Source: Rhodanobacter sp. OK091
GTDB taxonomy: Bacteria > Pseudomonadota > Gammaproteobacteria > Xanthomonadales > Rhodanobacteraceae
Assembly: GCF_900142825.1 (NCBI RefSeq)
Contig: NZ_FRCH01000002.1
Coordinates: 62,001-126,000, forward strand
Direction: 5' to 3'
Length of the DNA: 64,000 bases
Positions 43,142 to 52,798 of this stretch are shown piece by piece. The notes under the pieces were generated by a model that was not told where the DNA came from, made no database searches, and saw only the letters and a list, made by a program, of their open reading frames with translations. A program made the position numbers and the translations under genes. How positions within the stretch are numbered: position 1 is the first letter of the stretch; every line of letters starts with the position of its first letter.

Positions 43142-43822
43142 TCAGGTTTCGGCCCACTGGCGCAGCAGGTTGTGATAGACGCCGGTCAGCTGCAGCACCG
43201 CAGCGGCATCGGCGCCGGATTGGGTCAGGGCCTGGATCGACGTATCCAGCTCGAACAACAGCCGGCGCCGGCTGTCGTCGCGGATCAGGCTTTGCACCCA
43301 GAAGAATGCGGCCAGCCGCGCCCCGCGCGTCACCGGTTGCACCCGATGCAGACTGCTGGAGGGATAGACGATCAAGTCGCCGGCCGGCAGTTTCACCTCA
43401 TGCTCGCCGTAGGTGTCGCTGACGATCAGCTCGCCGCCGTCGTAGTCGTCCGGTTCGCTGAGGAACAGCGTGCAGGAGATGTCGCTGCGCAGCTGGCCGG
43501 CGTCGACGGGGAGTGCCATGACCGCGCCGTCGACATGGAAGCCGTAGTGGCCGCCGCCCTCGTAGCGGTTGAAGCGCGGCGGCAGGGTACGCAGCGGCAA
43601 CGTTGCCGCGTGATAGAGCGGATGTTTCGCCAGCGCCGACAGCACGGTCTGGCCCAACTGCTGGCGCAGTGGCGACGTATCCGGCAGCTGCTGATTGCGT
43701 TTCACCCGGGCGCCTTGTGTACCGACGGTTTGGCGGCCATCGGTCCAGTTGGCGCCGTCGAGCGCGGCACGCATCTGGATGACTTGTTCGCGGTCGATGA
43801 CGTCGGGGATGTGCAACAGCAT
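43142..43822 (-). CDS. piuC: PiuC/YbiX-type Fe(II)/2-oxoglutarate PKHD hydroxylase
   Basis: 226 residues. Iron ligands H96 and D98 (YGFHVDGAV) and H159 ([10 protein letters not shown]), with R169 for 2-oxoglutarate, define the PKHD-type hydroxylase. The gene pair with a Fiu-type receptor is well known in Pseudomonas (piuA-piuC) and E. coli (fiu-ybiX), where both are iron-regulated. Here piuC begins 62 bases after the receptor stop, across a terminator-like hairpin. The role of PiuC in catechol siderophore use is not settled. No strong Shine-Dalgarno before ATG 43822. Confidence 0.9.
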   Translation of the reverse strand: MLLHIPDVIDREQVIQMRAALDGANWTDGRQTVGTQGARVKRNQQLPDTSPLRQQLGQTVLSALAKHPLYHAATLPLRTLPPRFNRYEGGGHYGFHVDGAVMALPVDAGQLRSDISCTLFLSEPDDYDGGELIVSDTYGEHEVKLPAGDLIVYPSSSLHRVQPVTRGARLAAFFWVQSLIRDDSRRRLLFELDTSIQALTQSGADAAAVLQLTGVYHNLLRQWAET

Positions 43823-43840
43823 GAGGAGAGTTCCAACATG

Positions 43841-43870
43841 AAAATTCCCCTTCTCCCAAGCGGAGAAGGG
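43841..43870 (-). terminator. Terminator-like hairpin between fiu and piuC
   Basis: CCCTTCTCC and GGAGAAGGG form a 9-base-pair stem with a 5-base loop (43848-43870); on the minus strand it is followed by AATTTT. It sits between the receptor stop and piuC start and may lower piuC expression relative to the receptor. Confidence 0.65.
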
Positions 43871-43884
43871 CTCGAAAGCAAACG

Positions 43885-46218
43885 TCAGAAGCGGAAGTTG
43901 ACGGTGAGCATCGCCGAACGTGGCGTGCCGGGGGTGTAACGGTAGCCGCTCTTGTTGATCGCCGCGACGTAGTCCTTGTCGAACAGGTTGTACAGGTTCA
44001 ACTGCAGATCGAGCTGCTTGTTGAGCGGATAGCTGGCCATCGCATCGAACACCCAGTACGCCTCGGTGAAGGCCGGCGTGCCGATCGCGCTGTCGGTGCC
44101 GCGCTTCATCTCGCCGGCATAGCGGGCACCGCCGCCGATAGTGAGGTTGAACGGCAGGCGCCAGGTGGTCCAGGCGGTGAACGCGCTTTTCGGCGTATAG
44201 GCCAGATCGCTGGAGCCATCGTTGGCCACCGCGCTGCCGTTGATCACCTTGGCATCCATCGTGGTGTAGCCGGCGCTGACCGCCCAGTTGTCGGTGAGCT
44301 TGCCGACTGCGCTCAGCTCGATGCCTTGCACGCGCTTTTTGCCGACCTGGTAGTACTGCAGGTCGACCGGATCCTGCACCAGGTCGTTGCTGACGGTGGT
44401 GCGGTACAGCGCGCCGGTCAGCAGCAGCTTTTCATCGAGCAAGTCCCATTTGGTGCCGAACTCGATCGTGCGTGCCTTCTGCGGATCGAGGTTGGGGTTG
44501 TCGGCACTGTTGGCGGCGGCGCTGAAGGTCAGCGTATTGCCGCCCGGCGGCTCCTGCGATACGGCGAAGTTCGCATAGATGCTGCCGATGGCGGCCGGCT
44601 TGTACAACACACCGAGCTTGTAGTTGGGCAGGTTGCCGGATTTGCTGGCGTCCACGCCGGGCAGCACGCTGCCGGCCGGCAACGCGCCGCAGGCCGGGCC
44701 GTTGCGGGCACCGCAGACCACCAGGCTGTTGAAGTCGGTGGTGTAGTGATCCAGCCGTACGCCGGCGTTGACCTGCCATTGTTCGTTGAACTTCAGCGTA
44801 TCGAACAGGTAGGCCGCCATAGTGTTCGTCTTGCCCTGGCTGCCGGCGCCGGTTGGGCCGTAGATCAGGCCGCCGACATCGGAGCTCGGGTCATACAGGT
44901 TGGCAGCCGGCCACGCGCTTCGCGTACCAAGACCCACCGTGCCCGCCTTCTCCTGGCTCAGCTCGACACCGGCACTGAGGCTGTGCGTGAAGCTGCCGGT
45001 GGCTATCGTTGCCGTGATATTGGTCTGATTGGTCAGGATGCGGTTGACCTGCTGCTTGAAGGTCGGATTGCTGCGCGCAATCGTCCAGGTCGACGGATCG
45101 GCTGGGTTCGGTGTGAGCAGATTGGCAGAGCTGCCCATGAACGAAGTCAGCAGGTAGTTCTGCCGTGTGCGGCCCCAGCGCGTGGTGTTGTGCAAGGTGA
45201 TGTTGGGCGAGAAGTCGTGTTCGACGATGGCGGTGAACATGTCCGCCTGCACATCGTCGTGATCGCTGTCGGTGCCGTAGAAGTTCTCGGGATCGACCCT
45301 GGCGGCGCTGGTAAGGAACCGGCGGTTCGAGTCCGGGCTGCTGTAGCCGGGCAGGCCGATGGTCGGCACGCCGCCGTCGGGAACATTGCTCTGCTTCACA
45401 TGCAGGAAGTCGAGGTACACGCGCGTAGGTGTCTGCAGGCCGAAGGCCAGGGAGGGAGCGATGCCCCAGCGGTTGTTCTCGACCTTGTCGCGTCCCGGTA
45501 CGCCGCTGTCCTGGCCCATCACGTTGAGGCGGAAGGCGGAGTGGCTGCCCAGCGTCTGGTTCCAGTCGGCGGTGGCGCGCTTATGCTGGGCGCTGCCGTA
45601 GGCTACCGAGCCTGAAACGCCATCGCCCAGCTGCGGTTGCTTGCTGACCAGGTTCACCGAACCGGTGGGCGCGGTGCGGCCGTTGTCGGTGCCGGCTGGC
45701 CCTTTGGTGACCTCGACCTGCTCGATATTGAATATGTCGCGTGAGATCGAGCCGAGGTCACGCACACCATCGACGAAGATGCTGCCCGAGGTGTCGAAGC
45801 CGCGCATATAGATGCCGTCGCCGGTGGTGGTGGCGCCGTTTTCACCGACAAAAAAAGTACCCACGCCCGGGCTGTTGCGCAGCGCTTCGGTCAGCGTGGT
45901 GGCGCCTTGCTGCTGGATCAGCTCCTTGGTGATCACGTTGACTGTCTGCGTGGTGTCGAGCAGTGGCTGGGTGAATTTCGGGGAGGAGAGGCGGTCGACG
46001 CGATAGTCGTTGCTGGTGGCTTCCACTTTCACGCCAGGCAGGTTCTTCGCATTGGCGACCTGGGCGTCGCTGGACGGTGTGGATGCAGGCGTGTCCATGG
46101 CGGCTGCAGGAAGGGCCAATGCCAGACCGGTGAGCAAGGTGGCGGCGCTCGCCAAACCGGATGCCGAAGAGGACTTGCGAGGAGCGATCGGGTGCTTGCA
46201 GCTGTTGATGAAGGCCAT
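43885..46218 (-). CDS. fiu: TonB-dependent catecholate siderophore receptor (Fiu-like)
   Basis: 777 residues from ATG 46218 (AGGA 5 bases upstream). Signal peptide about 1-40 ([16 protein letters not shown]). The plug has [32 protein letters not shown], shown here in pieces: [23 protein letters not shown], and [36 protein letters not shown] marks the plug end. The 22-strand barrel closes with [10 protein letters not shown], ending in the terminal Phe needed for assembly. The Fiu family imports iron-catecholate compounds. A Fur-box promoter lies ~150 bases upstream and piuC follows, both supporting iron control. Confidence 0.92.
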   Translation of the reverse strand: MAFINSCKHPIAPRKSSSASGLASAATLLTGLALALPAAAMDTPASTPSSDAQVANAKNLPGVKVEATSNDYRVDRLSSPKFTQPLLDTTQTVNVITKELIQQQGATTLTEALRNSPGVGTFFVGENGATTTGDGIYMRGFDTSGSIFVDGVRDLGSISRDIFNIEQVEVTKGPAGTDNGRTAPTGSVNLVSKQPQLGDGVSGSVAYGSAQHKRATADWNQTLGSHSAFRLNVMGQDSGVPGRDKVENNRWGIAPSLAFGLQTPTRVYLDFLHVKQSNVPDGGVPTIGLPGYSSPDSNRRFLTSAARVDPENFYGTDSDHDDVQADMFTAIVEHDFSPNITLHNTTRWGRTRQNYLLTSFMGSSANLLTPNPADPSTWTIARSNPTFKQQVNRILTNQTNITATIATGSFTHSLSAGVELSQEKAGTVGLGTRSAWPAANLYDPSSDVGGLIYGPTGAGSQGKTNTMAAYLFDTLKFNEQWQVNAGVRLDHYTTDFNSLVVCGARNGPACGALPAGSVLPGVDASKSGNLPNYKLGVLYKPAAIGSIYANFAVSQEPPGGNTLTFSAAANSADNPNLDPQKARTIEFGTKWDLLDEKLLLTGALYRTTVSNDLVQDPVDLQYYQVGKKRVQGIELSAVGKLTDNWAVSAGYTTMDAKVINGSAVANDGSSDLAYTPKSAFTAWTTWRLPFNLTIGGGARYAGEMKRGTDSAIGTPAFTEAYWVFDAMASYPLNKQLDLQLNLYNLFDKDYVAAINKSGYRYTPGTPRSAMLTVNFRF

Positions 46219-46369
46219 GGGGATCCTGATGAGTGGCTTTTTCGGGCCAGCAGAAAGCACGCACAGCGGGGTGGCTGTGTGGGCGATTGCGTGCCACGGC
46301 GGGCGGGAAGCTGAGCTTTATGAAACGTGCCGGCGATGTCGCTGCGCGAATCGGCCAGGGCGTGCATGT

Positions 46370-46398
46370 ACGATAATTTTAATGAGAATGATTTGCAA
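46370..46398 (-). promoter_or_regulatory. Fur-box promoter of the fiu gene
   Basis: On the minus strand TTGCAA (46398-46393) and TATCGT (46375-46370) are spaced by 17 bases and each match the sigma-70 hexamers in 4 of 6 positions. The spacer and -35 hold TGAGAAT-G-ATTTGCA (plus strand 46383-46397), a 7-1-7 Fur-type inverted repeat, with a further GATAAT at 46372-46377. Iron-bound Fur there would block RNA polymerase. Confidence 0.7.
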
Positions 46399-46463
46399 TA
46401 CCGAAATATCAGAGAGGCATGCCGGCAGCGCAAAACCGTCGGAGGCTGGTGGCACGGCCCACG

Positions 46464-46494
46464 AAAAAGGCCCCGCATTCACATGCGGGGCCTT
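46464..46494 (-). terminator. Rho-independent terminator of the M13 peptidase gene
   Basis: A 12-base-pair stem, AAGGCCCCGCAT with ATGCGGGGCCTT (46467-46494), loop TCAC, followed on the minus strand by TTTTT. It lies 44 bases past the M13 stop codon. Confidence 0.88.
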
Positions 46495-46537
46495 GGTATT
46501 CGTGCCGCGATGATCTGCGGCACTTAGAGGCAGCGGC

Positions 46538-48679
46538 TTACCAGATCTTCACTTGCGTGTCGGCCGAACGCACCATCGCATCGCCGGGCTTGCACTGGAA
46601 CGCGGTGGCGAACGCTTCCATGTTTGTCGGTGCGGCCATGGCGCGGATCGATATCGGTGCGTGCGGGTCGGTGTTGAGCCGCAGCTCCATCTGCTTCTCG
46701 CGCGTGCTGCCGCGCCAGACGCGCGCCCAGTTGAGGAAGAAGCGCTGGTCTTCGGTATAGCCGTCGATCTGCTTGCCGGCTGTGGCCGGATCCGTTTTCA
46801 GCGCGGTCTGCAGAGCGTCATAGGCCACGTTGAGGCCGCCCAGGTCGGCGATGTTCTCGCCCAGGGTCAGCTTGCCGTTGACGTGCAGGTCGGGCTTGTC
46901 CTTGATCGGCGCGTAGGCATTGAACTGGTCCACCAGCTTGCCGGTGCGGGCATTGAACTGGGTCTTGTCATCCTTGGTCCACCAGTCTTTCTGGTTGCCG
47001 TCGCCATCGAACTGGCTCCCTTCGTCGTCGAAGCCATGGCTGGCCTCGTGGCCGATCACGGCGCCGATGCCGCCGTAGTTGATCGCATCGTCGGCCTTGG
47101 CATCGAAGAACGGCGGCTGCAGGATCGCGGCCGGGAAGTTGATCGTGTTGTCGGTCGGGTTGTAATACGCATTGACCGTCTGCGGGGTCATGCCCCATTC
47201 CTTGCGGTCGGTCGGCTTGCCGATCTTGGCGGTGTCGTACTGATAGTTGAACTTGCCGGCGGCTTCGACGTTGGCGTAGTAGTTATCCGGCTTGATGTCC
47301 AGACCGGACCAGTCGCGCCACTTGTCGGGGTAGCCGATCTTCGGCAGGAACTTGTTCCACTTGTCGACCGCCTTGGCCTTGGTGTCGGCGCTCATCCAAT
47401 CGAGGTTCTCGATGCGGGCCTTCAGCGCATTGCGCACGTTGGTGACCAGCTCCTCGGCGCGCTGCTTGGCTTCCGGGGTGAACTCCTTGGCTACGTACAA
47501 CTGGCCCAGGGCCTGGCCCATGCCCTGGTTGACGGCGCCCAGCACGCGCTTCCAGCGTGGTTTCTGTTGCGGTTGTCCAGCCAGCGTGGTGCCGTAGAAC
47601 GCGAACTTGTTGTCCTGGAAATTCTTGCTGAGATACGGTGAGGCATCGTCGATCGCGTGGAAGCGCAGATAAGCCTGCCACTGGCTGACCGGGGTGCTTG
47701 TCAGCATCTTGTCGAACTCGGCGAAGAACTTCGGCTGCGACAGCGAGAAGCCCTTGTCGACGGTCACGCCCTGGGCGGCAAAGAACTTGTCCCAGTGGAA
47801 GTGCGGAGTGACCTTGCCGGCGTCCTTGACGCTGACGAAGTGGTACTGGTTCTTCGGATCGCGTTCTTCCACCGGCGTCAGCGAAGCAGCGGCGAGCTGG
47901 GTTTCAAATTTCAGCACGTCATCGGCCTGCTTCTTCGCATCGGCCTCGGCGACACCCGTCAGTTCGAGCGACTTGGCGATATAGGCGACATAGGCATCGC
48001 GGATCGCCTTGTAGTCCGGCTTGGTGTAGTAGTCCTTGGTCGGCAGACCCAGACCGGCTTCATTGGCATATGCGATCTGCATGTCGGCATGCTGGAAGTC
48101 GGCGCCGGAGCCGAACTGGAACACCTGGCCGTCGCCTTCGGTGTAGCGCTGGGTGATGAAGTCGGCTACATCGCTGCTGCTCTTCAAGCCGGCGATGGCG
48201 TCGAGCTTGGGCTTGAGCGGGTCGAAGCCATTCTTCTCGATGGTCGCCTCGTCCATGCCCGAGTGATAGAGCCAGCCGATCTTCTGCTCGATCGAGCCGG
48301 CTTTGGCGCTGTCCGCGTTCTTGCTGGCTTCGTCGACGATGTCGTGCTGAGTCTTCAGGCTCGCTTCGTTGAGCATATTGAAGGCGCCCCAGCTGGTCTG
48401 ATCGTTCGGGATCGGATTGGCAGCCACCCACTTGGCATTGACGAAGCCGTTGAAGTCCTGGCAGACGTTGATCTTCGGGTCGAGCTCGCTGACGTCGAAG
48501 ATGCTCTTGCCGATGTCGGCTGCCGCCGTGGTGCTGGCGGCAGCCGGGGCGGTACTGGCAGCGCCGGGACTGCTTGCCGGCGCGTTGGCAGCCGGCTCCT
48601 GTTTGCCGCAGGCAGTCAGCGCCAGGCCCAGGCTCACGGCCAGTGCCAACGCCAGGGGCTTCAGATATTGCTTGCTCAT
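46538..48679 (-). CDS. M13-family (neprilysin/PepO-like) metallopeptidase, lipoprotein
   Basis: 713 residues from ATG 48679 (GAGGG 7 bases upstream). Lipoprotein signal LGLALTAC then an Ala/Ser/Pro linker (about 25-60). N-terminal M13 domain begins SELDPKINVCQDFNGFVNAKW; the C-terminal catalytic domain has zinc site GHEASHGFDD with H544, the third ligand region ENIADLGGLN, and it ends in the usual M13 manner (TQVKIW). It cleaves small peptides at the cell surface or periplasm. Downstream of the M14 peptidase gene on the same strand, 137 bases apart. Confidence 0.93.
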   Translation of the reverse strand: MSKQYLKPLALALAVSLGLALTACGKQEPAANAPASSPGAASTAPAAASTTAAADIGKSIFDVSELDPKINVCQDFNGFVNAKWVAANPIPNDQTSWGAFNMLNEASLKTQHDIVDEASKNADSAKAGSIEQKIGWLYHSGMDEATIEKNGFDPLKPKLDAIAGLKSSSDVADFITQRYTEGDGQVFQFGSGADFQHADMQIAYANEAGLGLPTKDYYTKPDYKAIRDAYVAYIAKSLELTGVAEADAKKQADDVLKFETQLAAASLTPVEERDPKNQYHFVSVKDAGKVTPHFHWDKFFAAQGVTVDKGFSLSQPKFFAEFDKMLTSTPVSQWQAYLRFHAIDDASPYLSKNFQDNKFAFYGTTLAGQPQQKPRWKRVLGAVNQGMGQALGQLYVAKEFTPEAKQRAEELVTNVRNALKARIENLDWMSADTKAKAVDKWNKFLPKIGYPDKWRDWSGLDIKPDNYYANVEAAGKFNYQYDTAKIGKPTDRKEWGMTPQTVNAYYNPTDNTINFPAAILQPPFFDAKADDAINYGGIGAVIGHEASHGFDDEGSQFDGDGNQKDWWTKDDKTQFNARTGKLVDQFNAYAPIKDKPDLHVNGKLTLGENIADLGGLNVAYDALQTALKTDPATAGKQIDGYTEDQRFFLNWARVWRGSTREKQMELRLNTDPHAPISIRAMAAPTNMEAFATAFQCKPGDAMVRSADTQVKIW

Positions 48680-48816
48680 GGATATCCCTCTGTGAGTGAT
48701 GTTGCCCGTCGGGCGGTTACGGTGATGCTGGATGGAGCGCGATGTCGTGTCCCCCCGAATCGCGGCCATACCTGTTCACGCTAGGTCAAACGTCATGGGT
48801 CAGACAGTGTCATAGG

Positions 48817-50652
48817 TCAGGGGTTGCCGTCACTCCCAGTCGGGGCGCGATTCGCCGGCAAATGATGCAGTTGCCCGGCATCCAGCCGCAGTACGGGATA
48901 GGCGCCGACGTGCTGGGCGGTGTACCACGGCGAGCGCTCGAAGAAGAACTGCAGACGGGCGCTGCTGTTGGCGGCGAAGGCGGGGTCGTCGTGCAGTTTG
49001 TGCTGGAACCCGGCGTGCAGCGCCGGGTCTTTCGCCAGCATCTCGCGCGCCAGCTGCTCCACCACGCGGGGCTCGCCGTATTCCTTGATCTCGAAGACCG
49101 CATTGAGAAAGCCCCAGTGCAGCAGGGAGTCGGGCGCCTGCGGCTCGAGCAGGTTGATCGCCACGTTGGCGGTGCGCTGGTCCAGCGGCACGATCACCGA
49201 ACCGGCCGGCAGGGTGACTTCACGCGGCGCCGTACGCTGGGTGAAGTCGCGCAGCATCAAGTGGCCTTCGAACGGCTTGCCCGCCCAGCTCGGATCATCG
49301 AGCTGGTAGCCCTCCGCGTGGATCGTCACCGGCCGGTCGATGCGCTGGTAGCGGATGCCATGCGCGTCGAGCTTGTCGATGATTGCGGTCCATTGCGCCG
49401 GCACCGCGTAGGCGGCCGGCGGGGTGATCGACAGGTCCGGCAACAAGCCGTTCCAGTTGTCGATGGTGTAGCTCTGCGGTCGACTCGGGTCGTACTGGAT
49501 CCAGTGGCTGCCGGAGATGTCGCTGTGGCTGATCGTGAACGCGTAGCCCTTGAGTTCGTAAGGCGTCGATTGCGGATCCGGCTTGAATGTCAGCGGTACC
49601 GACGAGTGCGGATGATGGGCACGGGCGACGGTGTCGGCATCGGCCCTGGCGGTAGTGGCCAGCAGCGCCACCGGGTGCTGGTTGATTTGCTCCAGCATCA
49701 ATTCGACCAGGTCATAGGTGGCATGCACGCGGTTCGCGTATGGCTTCAGCATGTGCGTTTCGATAAGCAGCGCGGGGCGGTTCTGCAACGCCGCGTAGCC
49801 GGTGGAGAAACGCGTGCCGGAGCCGAAATTCGCTATCCCCTTGCGCGGATCGCGGCCGTCCTTGAACTCCAGATAGATCGAGGCGAGGTGGCCGCGCTTC
49901 TCATACGCGGGTATCGCGTGGTTGAAGATCGCGTCGTGCTGCCACTCGTTCACGGCCGGATTGAGCTTGTGCGGATCCTCGGTATACCAGGTCAGGTCGT
50001 ATTGATAGTCGGCACCGTCGGTGGTGTGCACGTCGATCAGGAAATCCGGCAGCCAGCGCTGCCACAGCTTCAGCCACGCGCGCATCTCCGGCGCATCGGC
50101 CTTGACGTAGTCGCGGTTGAGGTTGAGGTATTGCGACTGGCCGCGGAAGCCCATGCTGTCCGGGCCGTTCTGGTTGATGCGGTGGTACGGCGACGAGTTC
50201 TCGTGGCCGTCCACGCTGAACACTGGGATATACACCAGCACCAGATGATCGAGCAGGTGCGGGTACTTGCCGGTGACCGCGATATCGCGCAACAGCATCA
50301 GCCCAGCATCCTTGCCCTCGATCTCGCCCGGATGGATGCCGGCCTGCAACAGCACCACCGGCTTGCCGGCCTTGCGTGCGGCGGCGGGATCGAACGTGCC
50401 GTCACCGCTGGCGATCACCACCGTCATCGGCCGGCCTTGCGGCGTGGTGCCGAACGTAGCCACGCGGATCACGTTCGGCGCCGCCAGCTGCAGGCGTTCC
50501 AGATAGGCCAGCGTATCGGCATAGCTGGGTGTCGTACGGAATTGCGCAGCCTCCGCCGGCGTGGTCCAGTCGATGGCGTTCGAATCGGCGGCATGCGTGG
50601 TCATGGCGGCAACTCCAAGCAAAGCGGACAGCAGGACGTGACGCAGACTCAT
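48817..50652 (-). CDS. Exported M14-family carboxypeptidase-like protein
   Basis: 611 residues with a signal peptide (about 1-21, LLSALLGVAAMTTHA). Zinc ligands H107 and E110 in AGIHPGEIEG and H209 in IDVHTTDG; R180 in LNLNRDY is the substrate-carboxylate or transition-state contact; LLIETHML holds the candidate catalytic Glu. About 230 residues after the peptidase domain form a separate C-terminal region. Its ATG overlaps the DUF502 gene stop (ATGA), so the two are coupled. Substrate unknown. Confidence 0.88.
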   Translation of the reverse strand: MSLRHVLLSALLGVAAMTTHAADSNAIDWTTPAEAAQFRTTPSYADTLAYLERLQLAAPNVIRVATFGTTPQGRPMTVVIASGDGTFDPAAARKAGKPVVLLQAGIHPGEIEGKDAGLMLLRDIAVTGKYPHLLDHLVLVYIPVFSVDGHENSSPYHRINQNGPDSMGFRGQSQYLNLNRDYVKADAPEMRAWLKLWQRWLPDFLIDVHTTDGADYQYDLTWYTEDPHKLNPAVNEWQHDAIFNHAIPAYEKRGHLASIYLEFKDGRDPRKGIANFGSGTRFSTGYAALQNRPALLIETHMLKPYANRVHATYDLVELMLEQINQHPVALLATTARADADTVARAHHPHSSVPLTFKPDPQSTPYELKGYAFTISHSDISGSHWIQYDPSRPQSYTIDNWNGLLPDLSITPPAAYAVPAQWTAIIDKLDAHGIRYQRIDRPVTIHAEGYQLDDPSWAGKPFEGHLMLRDFTQRTAPREVTLPAGSVIVPLDQRTANVAINLLEPQAPDSLLHWGFLNAVFEIKEYGEPRVVEQLAREMLAKDPALHAGFQHKLHDDPAFAANSSARLQFFFERSPWYTAQHVGAYPVLRLDAGQLHHLPANRAPTGSDGNP

Positions 50653-51326
50653 GCCTGATCTTCCGCGGCGTCATGATGCAACGCTGCGGGCGAAGCGGGC
50701 AGCGTATCGGGCGCTACCGCACCTCCGGAAATGATGAAGGCCATGGCTTGATCCATCGTCCAATCGGTGGGCGTCAGTTCGCCCAGCGGCAGCACGACGA
50801 GATAACCGCCGGTGGGATTCGGTGTAGTCGGAACGAACACGGCGGCCATCTCGCGGCCGGTGCCGTCCTCGACCATCACTCGGGTGACGAAGCCCACCAC
50901 TTTCATGCCGCGGCGCGGGAATTCCACCAGCACCACGCGCTGTACGCCGGACGGCTTGTTCTGCAATACCGCCATCAACTTCTTGGTACCGCCGTAGATC
51001 GTCTGCACCACCGGGATGCGCGCGAGCAGGCCGTCGAACGCGTTGATGAAACGCTGGCCGATCACCCGGTTAGCCAGCCAGCCGAGCAGGTACAGCGCCA
51101 GCAGCGTAATCAGCAGCGCGATGATGAAGGTCAGCCATTGCGTGTTGAGCGTATCGGCCGCACGCGGCGCCACCAGCGCCAGCGCGCCCAGCAGTGCGTT
51201 GACCAGTGGTGCGCCGATGCCGGCCAGCATGCCCAGCACGAACTTGAACACCAGCCAGGTCACCCACAACGGAATGAAGGTGAGCAGGCCGGTGAGCAGG
51301 TAGCGTTTGAGGCGCAGGGGGCGCAT
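50649..51326 (-). CDS. DUF502-family inner-membrane protein
   Basis: 225 residues with two membrane segments (about 9-34 and 66-90) and the DUF502 core: RIPVVQTIYGGTKKLMAVL, then VVLVEFPRRGMKVVGFVT and VFVPTTPNPTGGYLVVLP. Function is not known; plant and bacterial relatives are membrane proteins. Its stop overlaps the M14 peptidase start. Divergent from the ECF sigma gene with ~198 bases between, in which I see no clear element. Confidence 0.9.
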   Translation of the reverse strand: MRPLRLKRYLLTGLLTFIPLWVTWLVFKFVLGMLAGIGAPLVNALLGALALVAPRAADTLNTQWLTFIIALLITLLALYLLGWLANRVIGQRFINAFDGLLARIPVVQTIYGGTKKLMAVLQNKPSGVQRVVLVEFPRRGMKVVGFVTRVMVEDGTGREMAAVFVPTTPNPTGGYLVVLPLGELTPTDWTMDQAMAFIISGGAVAPDTLPASPAALHHDAAEDQA

Positions 51327-51524
51327 GGCGGATTCAGCTGGAGAGGGGGAGAGTCATTCATTCTAGAGGACGGCGCTAAGGTAGCGGCATAGCTGCCTGC
51401 CGGCACAGTTGGCGACGATGACGGGGCAGGTGGGATCATCAATCGCAGCTGCTGCTGCAGGTCGCTGTGATTTTTTTCGCGGCCGTGCGAATCATGTGGT
51501 GAATCGCAGGGAACATCGACGTCC

Positions 51525-52052
51525 ATGACCGCCAGACAACATCAGCAACGCTTCGAATCGCTGTTGCGCGAACATCGCAGGATAGTCTTCAAGGTGGCCT
51601 GTCTGTACAGCCGCAGCGCCGCCGATCGCGAAGACCTGGTGCAGGAGATAAGCGCGCAGTTGTGGCGCTCGTTTGGCGGCTACGACCAGGCCCGGGCGAA
51701 GTTCTCCACCTGGATGTACCGCATTGCGTTGAACGTGGCGATTTCGCAGGCGCGGCGTGAACACTGGTCGGAGGCCAGCCGCTTCGAGCCGCTGGAGGCG
51801 CACCACCTAGAAACCATCAGCGGGGGCGAGCCGATTGCCGAACAGGACGAGCGGCTGCAGGCGCTGTACGCGTTCATCGGCCAGCTCGATCCGCTCAACC
51901 GCGCGCTGATCCTGCTGTACCTGGAAGACCGCGGCTACGCCGATATAGCCGAGATCCTCGGCATCAGCGAAACCAATGTAGCGACCAAGATCGGCCGCAT
52001 CAAACAGAAACTGCGCGGGCAGATGACCGCCGCGGAGACTACCGGAGCATGA
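51525..52052 (+). CDS. ECF-type RNA polymerase sigma factor
   Basis: 175 residues. Sigma region 2: AACLYSRSAADREDLVQEI core with EDLVQEISAQLW, and FSTWMYRIALNVAISQAR for -10 recognition. Region 4: LDPLNRALILLYLEDRGYADIAEILGISETNVATKI, seen as LEDRGYADIAEILG and SETNVATKIGRIKQKL helix-turn-helix. No region 1 or 3, as in extracytoplasmic-function sigmas. The stop overlaps the start of the membrane protein gene (ATGA). No classical zinc anti-sigma (H-x3-C-x2-C) is encoded next to it. Confidence 0.92.
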   Translation: MTARQHQQRFESLLREHRRIVFKVACLYSRSAADREDLVQEISAQLWRSFGGYDQARAKFSTWMYRIALNVAISQARREHWSEASRFEPLEAHHLETISGGEPIAEQDERLQALYAFIGQLDPLNRALILLYLEDRGYADIAEILGISETNVATKIGRIKQKLRGQMTAAETTGA

Positions 52053-52705
52053 GCATGGAATTGGACGAGATGAAAATCGCCTGGCAGGCGCTGGATCGCC
52101 GGCTGGAACAGCAGCACACATTGAGCCTGCAACTATTTCGCGATGGCCGCCTGGACAAGCTGCGGCGCGGATTACGGCCGCTGGCATGGGGACAGGCGAT
52201 CCAGATGGCGATCGGCGTACTCGGCTTGTTGGTGCTGGCGCCGATCTGGATCGCTCACTGGCGCGATCCCGCCGTGCTGATTGCCGGTGTGGTGATGCAT
52301 GCTTATTGCGTGGGTCTGATCATCGTGGGTGCGGCGGTGCAGACGCAGGTCGCCCGCATCGACTATGGCGCGCCGGTGCTGGCGATCCAGCGCCAGTTGC
52401 TGCGATTGCGGCGAACCTATGCATTCTGGGGTGCGGTAGCGGTCGGTTTGCCATGGTGGTTTCTGACAGCGCCGTTGCTGGTGGTATTGAGTCGCGGTGC
52501 GATCATGACCAATGCGCCACTGGCGATCTGGGCCCAGCTGGCGATCGGCGCGGTTGGCTTGTTTGCGACGTGGAGGTTCCATCGCTGGTCGCGTCGGCCG
52601 GAACGTGCAGTGCTGGCACGCAAGCTCGACGATGCCAACTCCGGTGGCAGCATCCGCCGTGCGCAGGCGGCGCTGGACGAGGTCGCGCGATTCGAGCAGG
52701 AATGA
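52049..52705 (+). CDS. Four-helix membrane protein coupled to ECF sigma (putative regulator)
   Basis: 218 residues; the ATG overlaps the sigma stop, and a second ATG two codons on is possible. A ~45-residue N-terminal cytoplasmic region (ELDEMKIAWQALDRRLEQQ) precedes four membrane helices (about 48-72, 75-100, 122-148, 152-172) and a short basic C-terminal part. The N-terminal amphipathic helix could hold the sigma factor, as in membrane anti-sigmas, but there is no ZAS motif. Function inferred from coupling only. A hairpin follows the stop. Confidence 0.7.
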   Translation: MSMELDEMKIAWQALDRRLEQQHTLSLQLFRDGRLDKLRRGLRPLAWGQAIQMAIGVLGLLVLAPIWIAHWRDPAVLIAGVVMHAYCVGLIIVGAAVQTQVARIDYGAPVLAIQRQLLRLRRTYAFWGAVAVGLPWWFLTAPLLVVLSRGAIMTNAPLAIWAQLAIGAVGLFATWRFHRWSRRPERAVLARKLDDANSGGSIRRAQAALDEVARFEQE

Positions 52706-52707
52706 CA

Positions 52708-52728
52708 CGCCTTGTAGAAGACAAGGCG
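52708..52728. terminator. Hairpin after the sigma/membrane-protein pair
   Basis: CGCCTTGT pairs with ACAAGGCG around a 5-base loop just after the stop at 52705, between converging genes. No T-run, so the terminator role is tentative. Confidence 0.45.
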
Positions 52729-52798
52729 CGAAGAACCTGAGGTATGCGGTGTCCCCTACCGACAGCTTTGCCGTTTGAAGGAGGGGGCAAACTCAGGA

